Positions 1 to 6,808 of a stretch of DNA of 9,667 nucleotides are shown here, in pieces. The position numbers and the translations under genes were made by a program. Numbering within the stretch: position 1 is the stretch's first letter; each line of letters begins with the position of its first letter. Where the stretch lies: NCBI GenBank assembly GCA_017161665.1, contig JADFCT010000121.1, positions 1-9,667 on the forward strand. Direction: 5' to 3'. A model generated the notes under the pieces. The model saw only the letters and a list, made by a program, of their open reading frames with translations, had not been told where the DNA came from and ran no database searches. This stretch comes from Candidatus Sumerlaeota bacterium. Lineage in GTDB: Bacteria; Sumerlaeota; Sumerlaeia; JADFCT01.

Positions 1-282
1 GAAGCCCAGCCACCGGATGTCCTCCTGAATGGATTCGACGTATTCGTCCTCTTCCTTGCAGGGATTCGTATCGTCAAAGCGCAGATGCCGCGTGCCGCCG
101 AACTCTTCAGCGATCCCGTAGTTCAGGCAGATGGACTTGGCGTGACCGATATGGAGATAACCGTTCGGTTCGGGCGGGAACCGGGTGACCACCCGTCCGT
201 CCCATTTGTTCGTCTTCAGGTCATCGGCCACAATTTGACGAATGAAATCAACCGGAGCCTTGTCTTCAGGATGTGACGCCAT
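1..282 (-). CDS. glnS: Glutaminyl-tRNA synthetase, N-terminal 94 residues (3' part outside window)
   Basis: Class I aminoacyl-tRNA synthetase that charges tRNA-Gln with glutamine in the cytoplasm. Reading the minus strand from the ATG at 282-280 gives 94 codons with no stop up to the window edge, so the gene continues beyond position 1. Residues 33-49 carry the ATP-binding signature TRFPPEPNGYLHIGHAK, with HIGH at 44-47. Residues 69-74 read RFDDTN, and the fragment ends IRWLGF. The PPEPNG form before HIGH is typical of GlnRS and the eukaryote-like synthetase branch; bacterial GluRS usually reads APSPTG there, so I prefer GlnRS over GltX. The start is supported by AGAGGA about 10 bases upstream and by the short N-terminal extension normal for the family. 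The gene is divergent from everything else here, so it is probably an unrelated housekeeping neighbour. The anticodon-binding domain and KMSKS loop are not visible. Confidence 0.93.
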   Translation of the reverse strand, partial: MASHPEDKAPVDFIRQIVADDLKTNKWDGRVVTRFPPEPNGYLHIGHAKSICLNYGIAEEFGGTRHLRFDDTNPCKEEDEYVESIQEDIRWLGF

Positions 283-786
283 GCGTGGAAGTCCTCTTGT
301 CGGAATGAATCGCCTCGCGCGCGCGGCCGGGAGGGGGCGACCCCGCGAAAGACAGGCAATTTAGCACCCCCCCGCCCGGACGGTCAAACGATAAGACCGC
401 TTCGACGCCCTGGGCTTGAGGGTTTGTTTCTTTTTACCCCAACGATACAAAAGACACGAAGGGCCTGCCGAGGCGGGGGGATGGACTTTGGAAGCGGCCC
501 GGGCCGGCAGGGCTCTTGCGCCGCCCAAGCCCTGGAGTGGGGGACTTCGCGTTCACTGGCCTTCAGTGGCGGTTGCTGTATTGGGCCGCGAATGGACGCG
601 AAACCATCGCATTGAGACGATGAGGGGCCTGCCGCGCTGGATGGAATCCATGCTTCCGTATCCAGCAAAGGGGCTTTTGAAGAAAATCCGGGTTGAAAAG
701 GACGCCCTGAATCGTTGAAATGCTTCTTTCCGTGTGGATACGCCGGGCGTGAATGGTTTCAGAGTCTGAAAAGAATCGAGAGCGAT
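283..786. other. Divergent intergenic region, no supportable gene
   Basis: About 500 bases separate the divergent glnS and lipoprotein genes. Short open frames occur on both strands between 384 and 792, but none has a convincing ribosome site together with protein-like composition. The region holds the possible glnS promoter, the palindrome GGCCCGGGCC at 496-505, and GGGCCTGCCG twice in direct orientation (461-470 and 625-634). An inverted partial copy, CGGCAGG, lies at 505-511. The 464-470/505-511 pair could form a 7-bp stem with a 34-base loop. The promoter of the downstream plus-strand gene should lie here, but I find only weak matches. Confidence 0.6.
358..387 (-). promoter_or_regulatory. 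Possible sigma-70-type promoter for glnS
   Basis: On the minus strand, TTGACC (387-382; five of six consensus bases) is followed after 18 bases by TAAATT (363-358; four of six). Transcription would start near 350, leaving a leader of about 70 bases before the glnS ATG. The spacer is very GC-rich and includes a run of G, which is unusual. This is read by eye only. Confidence 0.4.
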
Positions 787-3459
787 ATGCATTTCAATGC
801 CACCAACCTACGGATCCGACGCGTTGTGCCGTTGTGCGTTGTGGCGGCCTTGTTCCTGGTCGTCGGGTGCAAGGACGATCAAATAACGGACGTGACGGTG
901 TCGCCGGGCGGTCGATATATCGCCTATACGACGCAGGCGGGCGCGCTGACGCTGCTGGACAATTCGACCAGCCGGAGCCAGACGCTGGAGATGCGGGTGT
1001 CGCCCCATGGCGGCCTGGCCTGGTCCCCGCAGGCGGATCAACTGGTCTGTGTGGGCAATCTGGACCGCGCCGAGGACAACGACGATCTGGTTCTGATCGA
1101 CATGAAGACCGGGGCGATGCGAACCGTGGCCGCTCATCCGGCCCGCGATTTCGATCCCGCTTTTTCAGCCAAAGGCGATTCGATCTATTTTGCCTCCACC
1201 CGCTCCGGCAGCGCCGATATCTATACCGCCCTGGTCCGATCCGATCGGGTGGAACCGGTGATTCAGGGGCCTTACGAACAGATTCGCCCCCGCTTCTCCC
1301 TTGATGGCCGCCGCCTGGCATACATCGGATACGAACGGGGCGAAGCGGAAGTGTTCTTTACGGAACGGCTGACATCCCAAGGGGTCCGTCTGAAAATCGA
1401 TCGACAGGACGACGACGGGCCGATCGCCGACATCCGCTGGGCCGAAGCTGAGGCCCTGGACATCTATTGTCGCCGGCCGGGCCGCGTGACGGTGTATCGC
1501 TATGATTTTGTGAACCGTCTGAGCAAACCGCTTTTTACTTTCAACGACCCACCAGCCGATCTGACGGCGCTCGAAAAAGTGGCGATCGGTTCACAGAACA
1601 CGATTTTATTCATTGAAAACGGCCAGCTCATGCGCCGGGGACGGCTGGGAATCCACACGGCGTTGACTACGGACATCCCCGCCCCCATCACCCAAACGGC
1701 CATCGATCCGATCTCGAACACCTATGTCGCCGTCATTGGCGGTCGCTTTCCCGCAGGCGGTCATGTCGATCGCCCCGGCGTGAATTTGTGGATTCAGGAC
1801 GCGGCATTAATCGAAAAGTATGCGACCTATCTGACCCAGCGCGACCGGGCGCAGGCCATCCGGTTGGCCGGAATTCTGGCCAGACGGGCGGAGACGCCAG
1901 ACGAGGTGAATCAGGCGCGTTTGTTGTCCGGGATGTTGAAATGGGTTGACGGCCAGATCGCCGACGCCGGGACCGAGTGGATGAAAGTGATTGAGGATAA
2001 GGCATCGTATGACACGGCGCGGGAACAGAAAATCCGGGCGGCCCGCCTGCTGGGCGAGCTGACGCTGTTGGGACAGAACCAACCCGATGTGGCGCGGGGA
2101 TGGTTTGAGACGGCCGCCCAAGGGGCGAATGCCACCAGCGCCCCCGTCTGTTTCGCTCAGTCCATCCTCACCGAGCTGCCGTCCGCGTCCGTGGGCGATT
2201 ATGTGGCGGCGGTCAACGCCTGGCGCGCGGAAGAATATGACCAGGCGACCCCATTGTTCCAGGAATTATCCGGCATGGCTTCCCCGGCGTTGCTCAGCGA
2301 AATGGCGGGGTTGGTTCTGGGGTTTGAGCCGCAAAACCTGATGACCTTGAGTTGGATGGATCAGACGGCTCCGACGACGCGCGATTCCGTCTGGGGCGAT
2401 CCGGCCGATCCCCGTTTCCGGGCGGCCATCGCTCTGGCAGGCGCGTATGCGGACGCCGACGGCCCACGCAGCGCAGAGATCCTCTTATGGCTCAGTATGG
2501 CCGAGTTCGTTCGCAACAATCCGGAAGCGGCCCGGGAAGCCCTGCGCCGCGCTTTCGGCAAACAGGACGCGCCGGAGATCCTGGAACAAATCCGCTTGGC
2601 CTTGTATCAACATACGCTGGACAATGCGCACGAACGATACCGCTGGTTCCGGTCCGGCGCCGATCGGCGCGAACAGGCCATGGTCGATCGCTACATTCGG
2701 GAAATCCTGCTCTCTTCGCGCGTCAAAACCGATATTGTCCTGGCCCTGAGTCACGAGGCGGCGCCTTGGCATTTGGTCCCGGATTTCGCGGAAATGCGCG
2801 AGGCCCTTCAACATGGCCGCAGCGAACAGATGGGACGGGAACAACGCTTCCTCCAAAGCCAGCTGGTCAGCGTGCCGCCGGCAGATCGGGCGGACGTCTG
2901 GCGCCTCTTGTCCGCCATCAACGCCGCTATGACAAGCGAACTGTATCTGGCCCGCAACAACTGGCCCGAGGCGCGGGGGCTGATGGAGCGCACGCTGGCC
3001 TTCAAACCGGGCCTGAAGGACGGCCCGGAGCTGGAAGCCTTCGAGACCTATCGCGAATGGCTCGGCGAACAGATGGCCCTGATGGACGCCGACCGTGGCT
3101 CATCCGTCGCCTTGCGCCAGATTCTGGACGTCCCCGGCCGGATGCGCCTGGAAGAGTCCATGGATCGTCAGGGCGGGACGCCCGACATGTGGCGCCATGC
3201 GATCAACGAATACAAACAGATGCTTCGCCGTTCCGAATACGAGGAACTGCGACCGTTGATCTATTATCGGATGGCCGACGCCTACATGGCCGCCGGTTAT
3301 CCGCCCGAACAAGCCAATACCGCGTTGGCCTACGCCTACGCCAATGCCCCCTGGCCGAAACTGAAGCGCCAGATCCTCCGGCGATTCGCCCGCTGGCACG
3401 AACGGCAGGGGGATGCGTACCTGCAAGAACGGGTGGACCATCTGCTGGCTGCCGAGTAA
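787..3459 (+). CDS. Lipoprotein with TolB-like beta-propeller and C-terminal helical (TPR-like) repeats
   Basis: 890 residues; no gene name recognised. The frame is open from 715, but the ATG at 787 is preferred because it starts a clear lipoprotein signal: basic residues at 9-12 (RIRR), a hydrophobic stretch, then the lipobox VVGC with the acylated Cys at residue 28. The 24 upstream residues would spoil this signal. A weak GAGAG lies just before the start. Residues about 33-340 contain repeated PD40/WD40-like motifs, for example SPGGRYIAY (about 40), DFDPAFSAKGDSIYFAS (about 120-136) and FSLDGRRLAYIG (about 168-179), which suggests a TolB-like beta-propeller. From about residue 345 to the end the protein is helix-rich with TPR/SEL1-like pairs, such as ARGWFETAAQ and PLIYYRMADAYMAAGY. 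It is probably anchored facing the periplasm and may act as a binding scaffold. Substrate and partners are unknown. It precedes the prenyl synthase by 74 bases. Confidence 0.85.
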   Translation: MHFNATNLRIRRVVPLCVVAALFLVVGCKDDQITDVTVSPGGRYIAYTTQAGALTLLDNSTSRSQTLEMRVSPHGGLAWSPQADQLVCVGNLDRAEDNDDLVLIDMKTGAMRTVAAHPARDFDPAFSAKGDSIYFASTRSGSADIYTALVRSDRVEPVIQGPYEQIRPRFSLDGRRLAYIGYERGEAEVFFTERLTSQGVRLKIDRQDDDGPIADIRWAEAEALDIYCRRPGRVTVYRYDFVNRLSKPLFTFNDPPADLTALEKVAIGSQNTILFIENGQLMRRGRLGIHTALTTDIPAPITQTAIDPISNTYVAVIGGRFPAGGHVDRPGVNLWIQDAALIEKYATYLTQRDRAQAIRLAGILARRAETPDEVNQARLLSGMLKWVDGQIADAGTEWMKVIEDKASYDTAREQKIRAARLLGELTLLGQNQPDVARGWFETAAQGANATSAPVCFAQSILTELPSASVGDYVAAVNAWRAEEYDQATPLFQELSGMASPALLSEMAGLVLGFEPQNLMTLSWMDQTAPTTRDSVWGDPADPRFRAAIALAGAYADADGPRSAEILLWLSMAEFVRNNPEAAREALRRAFGKQDAPEILEQIRLALYQHTLDNAHERYRWFRSGADRREQAMVDRYIREILLSSRVKTDIVLALSHEAAPWHLVPDFAEMREALQHGRSEQMGREQRFLQSQLVSVPPADRADVWRLLSAINAAMTSELYLARNNWPEARGLMERTLAFKPGLKDGPELEAFETYREWLGEQMALMDADRGSSVALRQILDVPGRMRLEESMDRQGGTPDMWRHAINEYKQMLRRSEYEELRPLIYYRMADAYMAAGYPPEQANTALAYAYANAPWPKLKRQILRRFARWHERQGDAYLQERVDHLLAAE

Positions 3460-3469
3460 GTACGACCCG

Positions 3470-3503
3470 TGCCGCCGTGACGGGCTCTCCCCGAGCGGCG
3501 GCA
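3470..3503 (+). other. Strong intergenic hairpin without T-tract
   Basis: TGCCGCCG (3470-3477) pairs perfectly with CGGCGGCA (3496-3503). Inside it, CGGG (3481-3484) pairs with CCCG (3490-3493) around a CTCTC loop, giving 12 GC-rich base pairs with one small internal loop. No run of T follows, so it is not a classical intrinsic terminator. It may be an mRNA-processing or 3'-end-protecting structure, or a partial terminator between the lipoprotein gene and the prenyl synthase gene. Confidence 0.55.
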
Positions 3504-3533
3504 GGACACCCGGCTACGACAGAGGACTTCCCG

Positions 3534-4643
3534 ATGAACATGGCGCCGCTGACAGACGAAGAGAAACAGGGGATTCGCGACTATCTGGCCGGCGTTAAGG
3601 CGCAGGTGACCGACTATGTGGATCGCCCCCCCTATCGTCAGCGGTTTGGTCCACCCGAGTCCCTGGACCATCATTATCTGTACCTGCGCGCGCCGAGCAA
3701 GGCCATCCGACCGGCCCTGCTCCTGAGCGCCTGTGAAGCCGTGGGCGGCGATCCGGTTCCGGCCCTGCCCGCCGCCTGCGCCGTCGAGGTGTTCCATACC
3801 TGGTCGCTGGTCCATGACGACATCCTGGACCGGGACGATTTGCGGCGGGGCCGTCCCACCGTTCACGCCTATGCCCGCGACACGCTCCGCTCTGTCGATT
3901 TCCCCAGCGAAGCGGAGCGGGAACACATGGCTGTGTCCATGGCCATTCTGGTGGGCGACAATCTGTTGGCGTTTTCTGTGGCCCTGCTCAATGAACCGGC
4001 CCTGCGCGAGGCCTTCGCCCCGGCGGTCCAATCCTGGCTGGTGAGTGAATTGGCCACCACGACGACGAACGGCCTCATCGACGGCGAGATGCGGGACTGT
4101 CTTTATGAGCGACGGCCCATTGACTCGCTGACGGCCGATGAGGTTTTCGAGATGCAGGCCCGCAAGACCGGGTTGCTTCTGGAGTTTTCGATGACCGCCG
4201 GCGCCATGTTGGGGCTCAACCGGGCGGACCTCAACGCCCCCGAAGTCCGCGCGCTGCGCGAATATGCGCGCCGATGTGGCCGGGCCTTTCAGATACAGGA
4301 CGACATCCTGGGTCTGGTGGGCGATCCCCGGCGCCTGAGCAAATCCGTCGGCGCCGACGTCCGCGCCGGCAAGCGAACGCCCATTGTTCTGTTCGCCTAC
4401 GAAACGGCTGATGCGGCGGGGCGGGAATATCTGTCGGCCACCTTGGGGAATCCCACCCTGAGCGACGATGACGTGAAGGCCTTTGTGGCGCGTGTGGACG
4501 AATGGGGCGCTCTGACCCGGGCGCGCCGGATGGCCGACGCCGACATCGCCGCCGCCCTGTCCTCTCTGGAAATCCTTCCTGATTCGGCGGCGCGCGACCG
4601 CCTGCGCCTCATCGCCCGCTTTATTGTTCAACGGGACAATTGA
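3534..4643 (+). CDS. Polyprenyl (probably geranylgeranyl/farnesyl) diphosphate synthase
   Basis: 369-residue trans-isoprenyl diphosphate synthase, condensing isopentenyl diphosphate with allylic diphosphates in the cytoplasm to supply chains for quinones, carotenoids or lipids. The ATG at 3534 has AGAGGA seven bases upstream. The first aspartate-rich motif is DDILD at residues 95-99, followed by RDDLRRGRPTVH. The second is DDILG at 256-260, followed by GLVGD-type sequence and a GKRTP-like stretch. The first motif lacks the two-residue insertion of bacterial farnesyl synthases (DDxxxxD), so it resembles the archaeal-type GGPP synthases. The residue five before the first Asp, a known chain-length determinant, is Trp90; a bulky residue there fits a short product (C15-C20). 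The DDILG ending lacks the canonical third Asp, which I recall as common in the archaeal type. Product length cannot be fixed from sequence. Its link to the cytochrome cluster is uncertain. Confidence 0.9.
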   Translation: MNMAPLTDEEKQGIRDYLAGVKAQVTDYVDRPPYRQRFGPPESLDHHYLYLRAPSKAIRPALLLSACEAVGGDPVPALPAACAVEVFHTWSLVHDDILDRDDLRRGRPTVHAYARDTLRSVDFPSEAEREHMAVSMAILVGDNLLAFSVALLNEPALREAFAPAVQSWLVSELATTTTNGLIDGEMRDCLYERRPIDSLTADEVFEMQARKTGLLLEFSMTAGAMLGLNRADLNAPEVRALREYARRCGRAFQIQDDILGLVGDPRRLSKSVGADVRAGKRTPIVLFAYETADAAGREYLSATLGNPTLSDDDVKAFVARVDEWGALTRARRMADADIAAALSSLEILPDSAARDRLRLIARFIVQRDN

Positions 4644-4770
4644 ATCCTCAATCCCATCGGAAGCGAAACGGCGCCAAGTCATTATTTTCCTTGCCTGACA
4701 TTCCCGTTTCGAGTCAAATCGATCAAAAGATGGCTCCTGTTCCGGATCTCCAGGATTGACCGCGCCTCTC

Positions 4771-4791
4771 CCTGTTCTCAGGATTTTTTTT
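4771..4791 (+). terminator. Candidate weak intrinsic terminator after the prenyl synthase gene
   Basis: CCTG-TTCT-CAGG (4771-4782) forms a four-pair stem with a tetraloop, followed by A and eight consecutive T (4784-4791). The T-tract is convincing but the stem is short. The site lies about 130 bases after the prenyl synthase stop. It may end the upstream transcript or attenuate read-through into the cytochrome unit. Confidence 0.35.
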
Positions 4792-4888
4792 CGAGGGTTG
4801 ACTTTTCCCTTTGAAACATACCCTTGCCCGGTATATGTTGTGGGACGCTCCGTCGTATGGGTAAACCTGTAGCCAATAAGAGAGAAGC

Positions 4889-4914
4889 GGTATTTGAATA
4901 CCAATTTGAATGCC
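4889..4914 (+). promoter_or_regulatory. Palindrome with tandem partial copy, possible operator
   Basis: GGTATTTGAATACC (4889-4902) is a perfect palindrome: two 6-base arms around TG. Its core is repeated directly: TATTTGAATACC (4891-4902) is followed at once by AATTTGAATGCC (4903-4914), identical at 10 of 12 positions. The site lies 60-85 bases before the cytochrome start. A dimeric regulator site is plausible; a structural role in the mRNA leader is the alternative. Confidence 0.4.
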
Positions 4915-4917
4915 GAC

Positions 4918-4965
4918 TCCTCCCTTTGGGCGAAACCGATAGATCATGACCCTTCACAGGGAGGA
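4918..4965 (+). promoter_or_regulatory. Ribosome-binding site paired with an upstream anti-SD element
   Basis: The cytochrome ribosome site GGGAGGA (4959-4965) sits eight bases before the ATG at 4974. TCCTCCCT at 4918-4925 is the exact reverse complement of AGGGAGGA at 4958-4965. An eight-pair stem could therefore form, with GGG (4928-4930) and CCC (4950-4952) able to extend it inside. Folding would hide the ribosome site, which suggests translational control of the cytochrome. Confidence 0.5.
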
Positions 4966-4973
4966 ATGGCTCG

Positions 4974-5639
4974 ATGAGTACACAGAGTTTCTTTATGACG
5001 AAATCGACCGGATTAAAGGCGCTGGGATGCGTCCTGGCGGTGACCGCTCTGACGGTGGCGCCAACGGTCCGCAGCAGTATTGTGGGATCGGCTCACGACT
5101 TTTCGGGGCTGAGTTCCAAACAACAGGTCTGCGTATTCTGTCACACGCCGCACCGCGCCGACGCCTCCGTGGTGGACGCTCCGCTGTGGAACCATCAGGT
5201 TACGAACCGCACGTATCAGTTGTACGACAGCCCGACCATGGACGCCATCCCCGATCAGCCCACCGGCGCCTCGCGCCTGTGCCTGAGTTGCCACGATGGA
5301 TCGGTGGCCATTGACTCCTTCGGCGGACGGACGGGGACCATTTACATGAATCCTCCCCTGGCCATCGGGGCCGATCCCGAGGAATTGAGCAACGATCACC
5401 CCATTTCCTTTGTCTATGACGACGCCCTCGCCGCGCAGGACGGAGAATTGTTCCCGCCCTCGAGCACGCCATCGGGGCTGGGGGGGTCGATCCAGAAAGA
5501 CCTGCTCTTCAACGGGCGGATGGAGTGTTCGTCCTGTCACGACGTCCATAATGGCGCGAGCGCCGCGGCGGTCAACCACAAGCTGCTCCTGATTACGGAA
5601 ACGCAAAGCCGACTGTGCCTGACGTGTCACGACAAGTAA
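4974..5639 (+). CDS. Secreted tetrahaem c-type cytochrome (doubled-CXXCH / OmcE-like)
   Basis: 221-residue cytochrome that should be exported by Sec and loaded with four covalent haems in the periplasm. The ATG at 4974 has a strong GGGAGGA eight bases upstream. Residues 1-35 form a signal peptide: a polar start, Lys10 and Lys15, and a hydrophobic core at about 16-30. The CXXCH sites are CVFCH 53-57, CLSCH 103-107, CSSCH 185-189 and CLTCH 215-219, the last ending two residues before the C-terminus. Six other histidines (41, 60, 74, 142, 192, 202) can serve as distal ligands, so bis-His coordination of all four haems is possible. Family-like words include CHTPH, PLWNH, CHDGSVAID, NDHPISF and ECSSCHDVHNG. 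This order resembles, from memory, Geobacter tetrahaem cytochromes such as the filament-forming OmcE; no alignment was run. A soluble periplasmic electron carrier is the alternative. An NHL lipoprotein gene follows after 71 bases. Confidence 0.93.
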   Translation: MSTQSFFMTKSTGLKALGCVLAVTALTVAPTVRSSIVGSAHDFSGLSSKQQVCVFCHTPHRADASVVDAPLWNHQVTNRTYQLYDSPTMDAIPDQPTGASRLCLSCHDGSVAIDSFGGRTGTIYMNPPLAIGADPEELSNDHPISFVYDDALAAQDGELFPPSSTPSGLGGSIQKDLLFNGRMECSSCHDVHNGASAAAVNHKLLLITETQSRLCLTCHDK

Positions 5640-5710
5640 GCGCCGACGGCCCCTTTCGTGTTGGATGGAGTGTGCCCCTCCGCAGTGTCAGATTTGAGCA
5701 AAGGCCTCTC

Positions 5711-6784
5711 ATGCGTCTTCTTAAACACCTGATTTTGATGGTCCTTCTGATTCTCGTCACCGGTTGCGTTCCGCGCCCCGAGGCGCCGGAAGTCGGACCC
5801 CTCTTTTTCCCCGCTGCGCCGGACGCCCCGCGGATCCAATTCCTCAAATCCTTCTCGACCGATATCGATTTTGAACGCCCGGCAAGCTGGATGGACATTC
5901 TCCTGGGCCCGGAAGAGGAACGGCTCCAGATTGTCAAGCCCTACGGCGTGGCCATGAGCGAAGACGCCATTTATGTTTGCGACACACAGGCGAAGACGGT
6001 GTGGGTGCTGGACCTGGCCCTCAAGCGTTTCTCGCATCTCAAAGGGGACACGGGCCGCGGCAAACTCAAGAAGCCCATCAATATCCACATTGACGCCGAC
6101 GGCCGCAAATTTGTGGCCGACGCCGACCGGGGCCAGGTGGTGGTCTTTGGCCGCGACGGACGCTTTGAGGGCGCCTACGGCGAAAAAGACCAGTTCCGTC
6201 CCGTTGATGTCCTGGTCGTGGAGAATCGCTTGTATGTGGTGGACGCGCAGGATTCCGAGATTGAAATCCTGGACAAGCGCACCGGCGCCGTCACGGGGCG
6301 CTTCGGCTCGCTGGGCCAGGGTTCGGGCCAATTCCTCCACCCGACCAACATCGATTGCGGCCCCCAGAACGAACTGTATGTGAGCGACACGGGCAATTTT
6401 CGGATTCAGAAATTCGATCGGGACGGCGCCTTCCTTGAAATGTACGGCGAACCGGGACAGGCCTTTGGTCAGTTTGCCCGCCCCAAAGGGGTCGCCGTCG
6501 ATCCGGACGGTTTTCTCTATGTGGTCGATTCACGATTCGAGAACATTCAGATCTTCAACCCACAATGGCAATTGATGATGTTTTTCGGCGGCTACGGCTA
6601 TACCCCCGGGGCCATGGCTTTGCCCGCTCAGGTAACGATTGATCGCGATCATATTGATTACTTCCGCTCCTACGCGGCGCCGGGTTTTGAAATCAACTAT
6701 CTGCTGCTGGTGTCCAATCAATCGGGCGCGGCGAAGATTAATGTGTATGGCTTCGGCCAAATGACCGGAGCGGCAAACGAATAG
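5711..6784 (+). CDS. NHL-repeat six-bladed beta-propeller lipoprotein
   Basis: 357 residues. The frame is open from 5615, overlapping the cytochrome 3' end, but the ATG at 5711 is chosen because it gives a short lipoprotein signal with lipobox VTGC and Cys19. AAAGG lies six bases upstream. After a linker (20-75), six NHL-type blades begin near residues 76, 121, 163, 210, 257 and 304. Typical words are KPYGVAM...IYVCDT, HPTNIDC...LYVSDTGNFRIQKFDRDG and RPKGVAVDPDGFLYVVDS. NHL propellers are usually binding or scaffold modules. Some act as enzymes (peptidyl-glycine lyase type), but I see no basis for catalysis here. As a lipoprotein between a secreted cytochrome and an outer-membrane barrel, it probably sits on the outer membrane and helps handle the cytochrome; that is inference. 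It appears paralogous to the partial protein at 8963. Confidence 0.9.
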   Translation: MRLLKHLILMVLLILVTGCVPRPEAPEVGPLFFPAAPDAPRIQFLKSFSTDIDFERPASWMDILLGPEEERLQIVKPYGVAMSEDAIYVCDTQAKTVWVLDLALKRFSHLKGDTGRGKLKKPINIHIDADGRKFVADADRGQVVVFGRDGRFEGAYGEKDQFRPVDVLVVENRLYVVDAQDSEIEILDKRTGAVTGRFGSLGQGSGQFLHPTNIDCGPQNELYVSDTGNFRIQKFDRDGAFLEMYGEPGQAFGQFARPKGVAVDPDGFLYVVDSRFENIQIFNPQWQLMMFFGGYGYTPGAMALPAQVTIDRDHIDYFRSYAAPGFEINYLLLVSNQSGAAKINVYGFGQMTGAANE

Positions 6785-6808
6785 CGAGTCGAAGCGCGAC
6801 GATATCTC

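Larger units (their letters stand above)
4644..4973 (+). other. Intergenic/leader region upstream of the cytochrome gene
   Basis: This 330-base non-coding stretch is visibly more AT-rich than the flanking genes. In order it holds a weak hairpin plus T8 (terminator candidate), TTGACT at 4798-4803 and TTGAAA at 4811-4816 with TATATG at 4832-4837 (15-base spacing, so a poor promoter match), a 14-bp palindrome with a partial tandem copy (4889-4914), and a segment complementary to the cytochrome ribosome-binding site. It looks like a regulatory leader that separates the prenyl synthase from a cytochrome-led transcription unit. Confidence 0.55.

Noticed and set aside
693..743. Promoters for the large lipoprotein (TTGAAA at 693 with TGAAAT at 716; TTGAAA at 715 with GATACG at 737)
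   Set aside because: The -10 elements are poor matches and two overlapping weak candidates cannot be told apart.
715..786. Earlier start for the large lipoprotein
   Set aside because: The extra 24 residues would precede and disrupt a clear lipoprotein signal peptide starting at 787.
384..792. Several 60-100-codon open frames in the intergenic region
   Set aside because: They overlap on both strands, have no good ribosome sites, and their translations show no protein-like composition or motif.
2352..3533. Upstream in-frame extension of the prenyl synthase
   Set aside because: The frame stays open through the lipoprotein gene, but the extension is Arg/Gly/Pro-rich low-complexity sequence. 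The start at 3534 has a good ribosome site and fits the normal family length.
4798..4837. Promoter from TTGACT (4798) or TTGAAA (4811) with TATATG (4832)
   Set aside because: The first has no -10 match at 16-18 bases and the second has only 15-base spacing. It is mentioned in the leader entry but too weak to annotate separately.
3336..4904. A 522-codon open frame on the minus strand
   Set aside because: It lies antisense to the prenyl synthase, whose motifs are unmistakable. The minus-strand translation has no recognisable domain and is a by-product of GC-rich codon use.
4850..4950. c-di-GMP (GEMM) riboswitch in the cytochrome leader
   Set aside because: Such switches are known upstream of cytochromes, and the words GGGTAAACC and GGGCGAAACC are faintly reminiscent. 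However, the conserved ACGCAAAG-type segment and receptor pairing are missing. A covariance-model search would decide.
4946..5314. Plus-strand open frame overlapping the cytochrome start in another frame
   Set aside because: It begins inside the leader without a ribosome site and its product is shadow-like. The cytochrome frame holds four CXXCH motifs and a signal peptide.
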